Source: an uncultured Verrucomicrobiales bacterium
GTDB taxonomy: Bacteria; Verrucomicrobiota; Verrucomicrobiia; Verrucomicrobiales; DEV007
Direction: 5' to 3'
Assembly: GCA_913058215.1 (NCBI GenBank)
Contig: CAJXQE010000011.1
Location: forward strand, 1 to 41,679
Length of the DNA stretch: 41,679 nt
Positions within the stretch are counted from its first letter, which is position 1; every line of letters starts with the position of its first letter. The notes beneath the pieces were generated by a model. That model saw nothing but the letters and a program-made list of their open reading frames with translations, did not search any database and was not told where the DNA came from. Below are positions 26,046 to 34,349 of this stretch, piece by piece. The position numbers were made by a program, and so were the translations under genes.

Positions 26046-29000
26046 ATGGCACCCGCTCCATCATCCACCGATCATCTTTGTGACCATTGCGGTAAGCCCA
26101 TCCCGGCCTGGGCTCCCGGAGGAAATTGCCCCGGCTGTCTCTTCAAGAAAAATGAGATCCCATCAGCCGGCATTTCGGAGACGGGAAAGCGCGAGAAAAT
26201 CGGGGATTGGGAGTTAGAGGAAAAGATCGGTGAAGGGGCCTTTGGAATCGTATTCGCCGCCGACCAAACGCACCCGGTAAAACGTTCCGCTGCCCTGAAA
26301 ATCCTTCGTCCCGGGATGGGTTCGAAGGAAGTACTGGCCCGATTTGAAGCAGAGTCTCAGGCTCTTGCGCTGTTAAATCACCCTGACATTGTAACGATCT
26401 ACGATGCCGGCAGCACCGATGACGGCCGTCCCTTTTTCGCGATGGAATTTGTTCCGGGAGTTCCGGTCACCCAATTCGCCGGGGATTCCACGATCAACGA
26501 AAAGCTTTCACTTTTTGACCGGATCTGTGCGGTCGTGGAACACGCTCATCGCCGTGGGATCATTCATCGTGATTTAAAGCCGGCAAACATTCTTGCTTAC
26601 GCCGACGACGAGGGAAAACCTGTCATCAAACTGCTCGATTTCGGCATCGCAAAAGCCACGGACAAGATTCTCAGTGAAGGTACAATTCTCACGGGCGAAG
26701 GCAAGCTACTTGGAACTCCCGAGTATATGAGTCCAGAGCAAACCAGCGGCGAGGAAGTCGATACACGGACCGATGTTTACTCTCTTGGAGTCATTCTATT
26801 TGAACTGCTGGTCGGCCGCCCTCCGCTTCGTCTCGATTCCAGTTCCCTGGAGGCGGTGCTTCAATTCATGAACAGAGTTCGGGAGGAAACTGCGCCCCTG
26901 CCCTCATCGCTTTCGACAGAAGATATTGCAAGAGATCTGGATTGCATCGTAGGCAAAGCCATCAATAAGGAACGCGAGCGCCGCTACCCTTCGGTCGGCG
27001 CTCTCCGGGAGGATCTTCATCGCTTTCAATCGAATGAGCCTGTCCGGGCCCGCCCTCCCGACACTCTATATCTGGCTGGCAAATTCCTTCGCCGAAACTG
27101 GAAGCTCACCGCTTCCCTGGCGATCATCGCTTTGTCAATTACCTTCGCAGCAGTCATCAGCAGCGTCATGGCGGTAAAAGCTGGTGTCGCATCCCGGGAA
27201 ACAAGCCGGGCATACTCCAACTCAGATCTTCGGGTTGCCGTGAGTCTCATTGATCAAGGAGCTACAACAAAAGGAATTGCACAATTGGTTCGAAGCTTGC
27301 GGACGGATCCCGAAAACCTTGAATCAACCAGGCTGCTAAGAGCAACCCTGGAACAGTTTCCAATTTCAAAAGTGACACTCCAGAAGGACCTTGCAGATTT
27401 GAATCTTCGAGAGGCTTTTTTTACAGACCCGGAAGGTTCATTTGTCGTGGTCACGGAAATGGGAACCGTTCAGTTTCATGGGCCGGATGGGACTGAAATT
27501 GCTCCGCGAATTGAAATTGTGGGAACCAACCAATATGCAAAACTCAGCCACAACAAAAAGCTTCTCGCAGTTACCAATATTCAGGGAAAGTATGTGCTTG
27601 TAGACCTTGTAACCCGAAAACCCCTCTTCCTCAAAGACCCGCCACCTGACATTGGGCAACACATCACCAGAGTATTATTCTCACCGGATGACGAAAAGCT
27701 CTGCATTACTTCAGTCAACGGAATCGTCAGCCTCTGGAATACCGGAGATGGAGAATTGCAGTGGACGAAAAAGTTGCCGACGACCGCCCTCTCACACGCC
27801 TTCTTTTCAAGGGGAACAGGGATTGCTTTGGCCAGCCACGATGGAAGCAGGATCGATTTGGATGCTGAAACCGGAGATTTCACCACAAAAATCCCCCAGC
27901 AACCTGAACCTATTCACAGCCTCGTGGAATCCGGCTCAGGGTACCGATACTATACCGTCACGAACTCAGGAATTATTTCCGCATGTGACGCAGGAAGAGC
28001 GCCCCGCATTTTCACTCAGCAAAGAGTTGGTGTCCCCCTTCTCTTCTCTGCTTCCGATCCTGTAAGAAGACTGTCGGCCTACTTCAGTGCAGCCGAAGCC
28101 AATATCTGGACAGTAAAAGGTCAAACAATCATCAAGAATCTTCCCCTTCCTGATCCGCCCACCTCCGCGACTATTCATCCTGACAAAAACCTCGCCTACA
28201 TCGGAACCGTGGAATCGGGAGTGCATCTTTGGGATTTTGAAAGAAACGAACTCTTTGGAGCTGAAATCACGAGAGTAAAAAATGCGGAGGAAATACAGAT
28301 TGATAGTACCTCCAAAATACTCCGATGCATCACCCAGGACGCCATCCTCTTTCACTTCAAAGTCCCCGGCCAACATTCAGAATTAAATCCCAGCCAACAA
28401 CTCCCGGAAGGATGGGATACCGTCCCGCTCTCACAGCGGAATAGTCTAATCGTAAAAGCTGAGGCTATCGATCTACAGTCAATCCGCGACCTGCCCGATC
28501 AAGCACCAAGATCGATGGGAGCTTCGCAGGCTCAGCCTTTATTATTTGGAGCGTTCCGGGACGGATTCATTCGAGTATGGAATAAAGAAAGCGGCGAGTT
28601 GGTGGATCAAATCGAGACAACAACATCCAGCGTTCGATCTTGCGACATATCCCCGGACGGGAAACTTCTGGCCTATCGCGATCGATTCAGCCACTTTTCC
28701 ATTTACGATTTAGAGAAGAAGACGACCAAAAGATTCGAGTCCAGACACCACCGGGATATTTCATCAGTCTCCTTTTCACCTACCGGTGAATCAGTTGCTA
28801 TTGCCACTGACGGGGGTATCGCGAATATTTTTGATTCTCAAACCGGTGAGAAGATTTCCCCGGACTTGATTCACGACGTCAAGGGAATCGTATCGGCTCA
28901 CCATTGTCGCTATTCTCCTGACGGAAAAACATTGGTAAGCTGGGGAGCGCCGGATCGTTCCTTTCGATTCTGGGATACCCACTCGTGGAAGCCGGTAGGA

Positions 29001-29291
29001 ATTCCAATCGTCGGCGATGGCACTCCCTACTTCGGCATGTTTCTCGAAGACGACCAACTCTTCGCCGTGATATCAGAAGATCAGAACAGGGAATATACCC
29101 TTAGGGTCTGGTCGATTCCAGAGAACTCCCCGGTAACACCAAAGAGGAAGATTTCGATGGATTCGTTTGATGCATCCCTGCTGCGAATTCCGGAATCCAA
29201 ACGGTTCACAAATTCAGAATTGGAAGCAATCGAGTCTGCCTGCGGCCTACACCTCGGCCCTCATGGATTTACTGAATCCTTTAACCGGTAA
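26046..29291 (+). CDS. Receptor-like Ser/Thr protein kinase with WD40 propeller
   Basis: The 1081-residue protein has four parts. First, residues 1-35 hold a CxxC-x12-CxxC pattern (C12, C15, C28, C31) of a zinc knuckle. Second, a Hanks-type kinase domain at about 52-330 has IGEGAFGIVF, ALKILRPG, HRDLKPAN (D176 catalytic), LLDFGIAKA and GTPEYMSPEQ. Third, a membrane segment lies at about 354-378. Fourth, about 700 outer residues carry WD40-type repeats (VLFSPDDEKLCIT, CDISPDGKLLAYRD, VSFSPTGESVAIATD). All active-site residues seen are intact. AAGG of the sigma stop region precedes the ATG by 7 nt. It is probably co-transcribed with the sigma gene. Confidence 0.9.
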   Translation: MAPAPSSTDHLCDHCGKPIPAWAPGGNCPGCLFKKNEIPSAGISETGKREKIGDWELEEKIGEGAFGIVFAADQTHPVKRSAALKILRPGMGSKEVLARFEAESQALALLNHPDIVTIYDAGSTDDGRPFFAMEFVPGVPVTQFAGDSTINEKLSLFDRICAVVEHAHRRGIIHRDLKPANILAYADDEGKPVIKLLDFGIAKATDKILSEGTILTGEGKLLGTPEYMSPEQTSGEEVDTRTDVYSLGVILFELLVGRPPLRLDSSSLEAVLQFMNRVREETAPLPSSLSTEDIARDLDCIVGKAINKERERRYPSVGALREDLHRFQSNEPVRARPPDTLYLAGKFLRRNWKLTASLAIIALSITFAAVISSVMAVKAGVASRETSRAYSNSDLRVAVSLIDQGATTKGIAQLVRSLRTDPENLESTRLLRATLEQFPISKVTLQKDLADLNLREAFFTDPEGSFVVVTEMGTVQFHGPDGTEIAPRIEIVGTNQYAKLSHNKKLLAVTNIQGKYVLVDLVTRKPLFLKDPPPDIGQHITRVLFSPDDEKLCITSVNGIVSLWNTGDGELQWTKKLPTTALSHAFFSRGTGIALASHDGSRIDLDAETGDFTTKIPQQPEPIHSLVESGSGYRYYTVTNSGIISACDAGRAPRIFTQQRVGVPLLFSASDPVRRLSAYFSAAEANIWTVKGQTIIKNLPLPDPPTSATIHPDKNLAYIGTVESGVHLWDFERNELFGAEITRVKNAEEIQIDSTSKILRCITQDAILFHFKVPGQHSELNPSQQLPEGWDTVPLSQRNSLIVKAEAIDLQSIRDLPDQAPRSMGASQAQPLLFGAFRDGFIRVWNKESGELVDQIETTTSSVRSCDISPDGKLLAYRDRFSHFSIYDLEKKTTKRFESRHHRDISSVSFSPTGESVAIATDGGIANIFDSQTGEKISPDLIHDVKGIVSAHHCRYSPDGKTLVSWGAPDRSFRFWDTHSWKPVGIPIVGDGTPYFGMFLEDDQLFAVISEDQNREYTLRVWSIPENSPVTPKRKISMDSFDASLLRIPESKRFTNSELEAIESACGLHLGPHGFTESFNR

Positions 29292-29374
29292 AAGCCAACT
29301 CGAGACAATCCCACTGCGAACGATCACCAAGCTTGAGCCCGGCAATGTCCGCCGCAGAATTTCTCGCGAGCGAA

Positions 29375-30439
29375 TTAATAAACGCCTTCGATCACCTTAT
29401 TGGTAAGTGCGCCGAATGGGCGGACATCACCAACACCATCCCAGGCATACTTCGCGTGCGGTTCCCTACGAATTGCTTCGTCGCGTTCGAGAAAGCGTGG
29501 CATGAAAAATTCGTGTGACAGTGTCGTCAATTCAACCCGGCCATACTCTCCGTAGCCCATGGTTTTCTCTGTTTGTTCGGCATCGACAATACGAAGGACC
29601 GCACGAGGCTGAGGCGCGTAATAGGTAACGCTGTAATCGTTCTCTTTCAATTCTTCCGGGATACTTACCGCAAGTCCCATCAAGGTATTTCCGTAAGTAG
29701 GAACGAACTGAGCCTTGTCCTCAAGAACCTCTTCCTGAAGAAAGCGGACATATTCAGGAGTCATCGAAGTCCCCCCGCAAAAGCAGCCTTTGATTCCGTG
29801 ATCAGAAATCGAAATGCGCTCGCCAATTGAAGCCAGCAAACGCGGAGTCGTGAAGATACAGGAAATGTCGCGATGCTTGATGATCTCCACCGCCTGCGAC
29901 ATGACATGCGCCTGATAACGCTCCACCTGATCGAGCTCCTTACGACCGATGAGCTTCTTCACCCAACGTGGATCGAGATCCACGTGATAACAGCTTCCCC
30001 CCCTGACATTCGCCAAATGCTCAACAGCAAGCCGCAAACGTCGGGGCCCGGTTGGACCAACCATGATCCAGTTTCCGCCTTTCGGGAAAAACTCATCGCT
30101 GAGCTGATCAGAGAACTGTTCGTAATCGTGTTTGTAATCTTCCCAGCCGACACGCTGTTTTGGAAGACCGGTTGTGCCGCCTGTTTCAAAAACGTTGAAC
30201 GGTTTTCCCTTGTAGGCATTCGGAACAAAGCGCTCGTTCTTCTCATCACGAAGCCACTCATCCTGAAAGTGCGGAAATTTGATGATATCATCATACCCCT
30301 TCACTTCTTCGCGGGGATCCCAGCCGGCTTCCTTTTTCCAGTCCAACCAGAAAGGGCATCCGGTTTCGTCGCTGAAATGCCACGTCATCATTTCGCGGAC
30401 GCGCTCGTCGAGTTGTGATCTTGCTTCGTCTGAGGTCAT
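29375..30439 (-). CDS. Adenylate-forming ligase, LuxE / phenylacetate-CoA ligase-like
   Basis: The 354-residue product carries the AMP-binding signature FETGGTTGLPKQ and a later TYGNTLMGL segment as in LuxE-type acyl-protein synthetases and phenylacetate-CoA ligase relatives. These activate a carboxylic acid with ATP. It is shorter than full ligases (about 430-550 residues) and appears to lack the small C-terminal domain. Acyl acceptor and substrate are unknown. It is the last gene of a run in the same direction with the symporter 71 nt upstream, which suggests activation of a substrate imported by the symporter (inference). Confidence 0.65.
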   Translation of the reverse strand: MTSDEARSQLDERVREMMTWHFSDETGCPFWLDWKKEAGWDPREEVKGYDDIIKFPHFQDEWLRDEKNERFVPNAYKGKPFNVFETGGTTGLPKQRVGWEDYKHDYEQFSDQLSDEFFPKGGNWIMVGPTGPRRLRLAVEHLANVRGGSCYHVDLDPRWVKKLIGRKELDQVERYQAHVMSQAVEIIKHRDISCIFTTPRLLASIGERISISDHGIKGCFCGGTSMTPEYVRFLQEEVLEDKAQFVPTYGNTLMGLAVSIPEELKENDYSVTYYAPQPRAVLRIVDAEQTEKTMGYGEYGRVELTTLSHEFFMPRFLERDEAIRREPHAKYAWDGVGDVRPFGALTNKVIEGVY

Positions 30440-30510
30440 TCTTATCGGGTAAAAGGTAAAAAAACAGGAAAGTAAAAAGGGGTGCCGCGCGTTTTGCGCG
30501 ACATCGGATT

Positions 30511-32148
30511 CTATGCGAAGAATTTACGAATCGTGGCTTCAGAAGGTTTCTTCGTAAACAGGGAAACGATGATGAGCGCAGCTGCACCAGCAGCAAATGC
30601 GATCGCAACCGGCATAACCCCGCCAACAGTAATTTCTTTACCGCCGGACTTGAGGAAAAAGAACAGCCAGGTGGCGGCAACGCTGAGAACGCAGGCATAA
30701 GCACCGGCCTTCGAGGCACCTTTCCAATACAAGGCACCGAACACCAGCGAAGTCAGAGCGGCAAAGCCGGAGAAACTCCACACTGCCAGATCAAAGACGT
30801 TCTGCTGTTTCTCCAAAAAGAGAGATAAGGCGAAAATTGCCGTCACAATCACCGCGATGAATACGCGCGCCATCAGGACGATCTGCTTATCGCTATATTT
30901 ATCCTTCCCGGCTTTGTGAAGCACAATATCATTGGTGAACATCGTTCCAAGACAGAGAAATTGAGAATCGAGCGATGACATAATCGCCGCCAAAATCCCC
31001 GCCGTGACAAGTCCCACAATGATCGGATTCGTTACCAGAAACTTCAGTGATAAACTCAGGACGGCCCCGACGCTGGCATCAGGAAGCCCGCCAAGAATTC
31101 CTTTCGCAGGAGCAGGCCAGGCAGCTCCGGTATTCCCGGAGAAAACTCCAGTGGCCCAAAGGCCGATCAGGACGCAGGGCACCCAGACGATCGCAATACA
31201 AATCGGGTGGGCGACCACCGTGAGGCGAAACGATTTCGCGCTCTTAGCAGTGAGCCAATGTTGAAAAAGGTGCGGAAACATTCCCACCGAAAGCGGGATA
31301 AACATGTAGCTCAAAAAGGTAATCGGACTCACACCGACGTCTCGAAGGAAAGAACCGGATTTCCCGGTGATCTCCAACTCACTCGGAGTCCTCACCAAGT
31401 GTGCGGGATTCGCCTGCTCAATGGCTGCGGCAAGACCACCGAGCTTTGTCGAGATCAGATAAAAAGCGAGAACTCCCATGGCCATAAACACCAGGGTCTG
31501 GAAAGTATTCGCCCAGGCAGCTGCCCGGGAACCCCCTGCAAAAATATAGGACAATACAACACCACAAATGATGATGCCGGTCAGCCAGGATGGGACAGCA
31601 CCCCCGGTTGAGGCAAACAAATCCGGGAACATCCCCTTCGAAAGCGGTCCGATAACACGATAAGAACCAATGATTCCGATCAGAAGGTAAGGAACAACCA
31701 GAAGAACAAGAATCGGGAATAATACATAGCCGAGCCCGTTTGACTCAAATCGGCCCCGGAAAAACTGGATCTGCGTAACATAACCATGGCGTTTGGCGAT
31801 GGCCCACACTTTGATTCCAATAGCAAAAAAACAGGCCGCGTGAATCAGACCTGATGAGGAAGCCATCAGTCCGTAGGTGCCAACTCCTAATTGAAAGGAA
31901 CGCCCGGTGGAGCCGACGAGAGCAAAGGCTGTCATGGTGGTTCCGAAGACCGACATCAATAGCATGAAGGGACCAATGGAGTGACTCGCTACGAAGTAAT
32001 CCTTCGACGTTCCGCGGAACAGTTTGCCACTGAACAGCGCCAGACCGAGGAGCAGACAGAGGTAAATCGCGAGAACGATAATCGGGATTGTGGAAACTGC
32101 CGGGGCAGCAGCGGCCGGAGCTCCGGCCTGAGCAAAAAAGAGATTCAT
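30511..32148 (-). CDS. Sodium:solute symporter family (SSS) transporter
   Basis: The 545-residue polytopic protein has about 13 membrane segments. It shows SSS motifs in order: GTSKDYFVASHSIGPFMLLM near the start, RFESNGLGYVLFP, a SRAAAWANTFQTLVFM segment, and AIMSSLDSQFLC in the middle (part of the family's sodium site region). It should import an organic solute with Na+, substrate unknown. The small membrane protein encoded just upstream is the typical partner of this transporter type. A run of Ala/Pro precedes the first membrane segment. Confidence 0.92.
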   Translation of the reverse strand: MNLFFAQAGAPAAAAPAVSTIPIIVLAIYLCLLLGLALFSGKLFRGTSKDYFVASHSIGPFMLLMSVFGTTMTAFALVGSTGRSFQLGVGTYGLMASSSGLIHAACFFAIGIKVWAIAKRHGYVTQIQFFRGRFESNGLGYVLFPILVLLVVPYLLIGIIGSYRVIGPLSKGMFPDLFASTGGAVPSWLTGIIICGVVLSYIFAGGSRAAAWANTFQTLVFMAMGVLAFYLISTKLGGLAAAIEQANPAHLVRTPSELEITGKSGSFLRDVGVSPITFLSYMFIPLSVGMFPHLFQHWLTAKSAKSFRLTVVAHPICIAIVWVPCVLIGLWATGVFSGNTGAAWPAPAKGILGGLPDASVGAVLSLSLKFLVTNPIIVGLVTAGILAAIMSSLDSQFLCLGTMFTNDIVLHKAGKDKYSDKQIVLMARVFIAVIVTAIFALSLFLEKQQNVFDLAVWSFSGFAALTSLVFGALYWKGASKAGAYACVLSVAATWLFFFLKSGGKEITVGGVMPVAIAFAAGAAALIIVSLFTKKPSEATIRKFFA

Positions 32149-32267
32149 ACGGTTCGTCGTTCGAGAGTGGTGGAAACAGGCGTGGAGATAATTCGATTCA
32201 AGAGGGTCAGGTGATCTATCCTAGCCTCTTGCTTCAGGAAATGATAAAGCGGCAGTTTGTCTTTGGA

Positions 32268-32492
32268 TTACTCCGACTCATCCTTCCCTTCGGCCCACTC
32301 TTCCAAATGAGTTGGCCAGGCGAATTTGATAACGCAGGCCCAAAAGACCACCGCGACCAGTGAGTAGCCTGCGTGATACGCCAGACCAACCGGCATGAAG
32401 CCGAATACGAGATTCGAGTTATCCCAGTTCCAGAAGTCCTGGTGAAGGACTGCCAGAACAATGAAGACTGCGATGATGATTCCGTTTTTCAT
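32268..32492 (-). CDS. DUF3311-like small membrane protein, symporter partner
   Basis: The 74-residue product has two hydrophobic stretches (residues 4-16 and 37-57) separated by a WNWDNSNLVFGFMP loop, then a charged tail (EEWAEGKDESE). Size, two-segment topology and position next to an SSS transporter fit the DUF3311 family, often found as an accessory to such symporters. It lies 119 nt upstream of the symporter and 62 nt downstream of the PQQ-propeller lipoprotein. A larger overlapping frame (32234-32461) is a shadow. Confidence 0.7.
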   Translation of the reverse strand: MKNGIIIAVFIVLAVLHQDFWNWDNSNLVFGFMPVGLAYHAGYSLVAVVFWACVIKFAWPTHLEEWAEGKDESE

Positions 32493-32554
32493 AATAGAAA
32501 ACTTTCTGTTCCCGTATTCAAATCAAGCCTGGCGTTCGCGCCTGACAATATCAC

Positions 32555-34291
32555 TTACTTGGCTGCTGCAACTTTTTCACCCAACTGATAAGCATAGAGG
32601 TGAGTTTGAGTCATCACGTAAAGCACGCCATTCGCAATCGCGGGAGTTGCATAGATTGGCGCTTCGTAAGTGATCGTTGCCAGCTCCTCTTTTTCTTTGC
32701 CGGCTTTCAGCACGAGAAGTTCCCCATCCTCAGTTCCGATCAGCACTTTGCCGTCGACAACCATCGTAGATCCCCAGATGTGGGCAAGGGTGTCATGCTC
32801 CCAGTATTTCTCACCTGTCTCAGCATCGACGCAGTAGATTCTTCCGGAATAATCCGCAAGGTAAACCAGCCCGTCAACGACGGAAGGAGTGGAAATCGTC
32901 CGACCGACTTCTTTAAACTGCCAAACAATGGCATCTTCCCCGGTTCCTTTGGAAGGATCGATGCAGGTAAGACAGCCAACTCCTTCACCGTGCTCAGGAT
33001 CCTGACCAATGGGCACGTACACCTTGTTATTGGCTACGACGGGAGAAGAGATAATCTCTGAAGGTCCGGGATACGTAGCATACTTGATCGGCTCCCCTTT
33101 TTCGTCAAAACGATACTCTTTCGGACAGCAATCCACCGCCCAGAGTTCTTTTAAGAGACCAAATTTCTCACCACCGTCGTCCTCTACGTCGAACTCAGCT
33201 GCGTGGTAACCGTATGTAAACCCATCCCCTGCTCCGAACACCACGGTCGGTGTTCCATTAAGACTTTCAGAGTAGCCGGGCGAAGACCAGTTACAGTGCA
33301 TGATGCGCTCACCGATTCCGCTTCCCTCTTCAGCAACAAGTTTGCCGGTCTTTTTATCAAGAGCCACAAGACAAGGGTTGTAGGGTGCAGGAATATTGAT
33401 GTGAGACCAGTCGACACCGTTCGATGTACTCGCAAAAATGTAGTCACCGGCAATGGTTACTGAGCTACTGGTGATGTTGTGCGGGAAAACTCCAAGATCA
33501 CTTCGCATGTCGTAACCCCAGACGATGTCGGCGCTTTTATCGTCGAGCGTTGCTGCTTCCGCTCCCTCGAGCTTCTCAAGCCCACCGTTCTGATACTTGG
33601 CTTCGTCTTGAAATGGGCCGTCGTTGCCATCGCTCATTCCGTAAACGTCGAGACAGATGACTTCACCACGGTTAGTAATCACGTAACCGTATTTACCATC
33701 GATCGCGATCGATGAACACACCCCGAGGAATTCCCAGTCAGAAACCTTACCCGCCCCGAGTTTTGGAACGGAAAACTGCCAGAGCAATTCACCGCTCTTC
33801 TCGTCGAAACACATGATGACACCGTGGTCACCTTTGACTGAATCGATGCGCGGCTTCTCATTGTTGGTTCCAATGAATACGCGTCCACCGCTCACGGTGG
33901 TGGTTCCGTATGCTTGTGAGCCCATCTCCACGACCCACTTGGCGTGCTTGGCACCCGAGACTTTTCCGTCGCCATCCATTTCACCGGAAGTGAAATCAGT
34001 TGGAACGCCGCTGGCAGGAGACATCATGTTGTTGGAACCGTCACGGCCCCACTGAGTCCACTCGCCACCGCCGGGAGCCGCTGCTTCAGGGGCAGGGCTC
34101 GGAGCTTTTTTCTCATCTGCTGCCTTGGCCTTTTCACCTTTAGGTGCCGCAGGCGGTTTAGTTCCGCTGCCTTTAGCGGCATGCATTTCTTTTTTCGCTG
34201 CGTCTGCTTCGCTGTTTCCGGCATCCTCGTTACAGGATGTGAAGGCAAACAGAACCAGAAGGATGCTCAATAAGTGAATCAGTTTTTTCAT
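32555..34291 (-). CDS. PQQ-type beta-propeller lipoprotein
   Basis: The 578-residue protein starts with a lipoprotein signal (LLVLFAFTSC, C20 the likely lipidated residue). An Ala/Lys/Pro-rich spacer (about 25-75) follows, and then a propeller of PQQ-like blades, for example MCFDEKSGELLWQF, LVALDKKTGKLV, YCVDAETGEKYWEH and VLIGTEDGELLVLK. The W-motif (DxxTGxxxW) of the blades is visible, but no alcohol dehydrogenase catalytic residues were seen. It is likely a structural or binding propeller, as in BamB, rather than a quinoprotein enzyme. It lies 58 nt downstream of a second, larger propeller. Confidence 0.87.
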   Translation of the reverse strand: MKKLIHLLSILLVLFAFTSCNEDAGNSEADAAKKEMHAAKGSGTKPPAAPKGEKAKAADEKKAPSPAPEAAAPGGGEWTQWGRDGSNNMMSPASGVPTDFTSGEMDGDGKVSGAKHAKWVVEMGSQAYGTTTVSGGRVFIGTNNEKPRIDSVKGDHGVIMCFDEKSGELLWQFSVPKLGAGKVSDWEFLGVCSSIAIDGKYGYVITNRGEVICLDVYGMSDGNDGPFQDEAKYQNGGLEKLEGAEAATLDDKSADIVWGYDMRSDLGVFPHNITSSSVTIAGDYIFASTSNGVDWSHINIPAPYNPCLVALDKKTGKLVAEEGSGIGERIMHCNWSSPGYSESLNGTPTVVFGAGDGFTYGYHAAEFDVEDDGGEKFGLLKELWAVDCCPKEYRFDEKGEPIKYATYPGPSEIISSPVVANNKVYVPIGQDPEHGEGVGCLTCIDPSKGTGEDAIVWQFKEVGRTISTPSVVDGLVYLADYSGRIYCVDAETGEKYWEHDTLAHIWGSTMVVDGKVLIGTEDGELLVLKAGKEKEELATITYEAPIYATPAIANGVLYVMTQTHLYAYQLGEKVAAAK

Positions 34292-34349
34292 GGTAAATAG
34301 TTCGTTCGTTTTTGCTGGGTCGAAAAATCAGGATATCTATCGATCTAGA

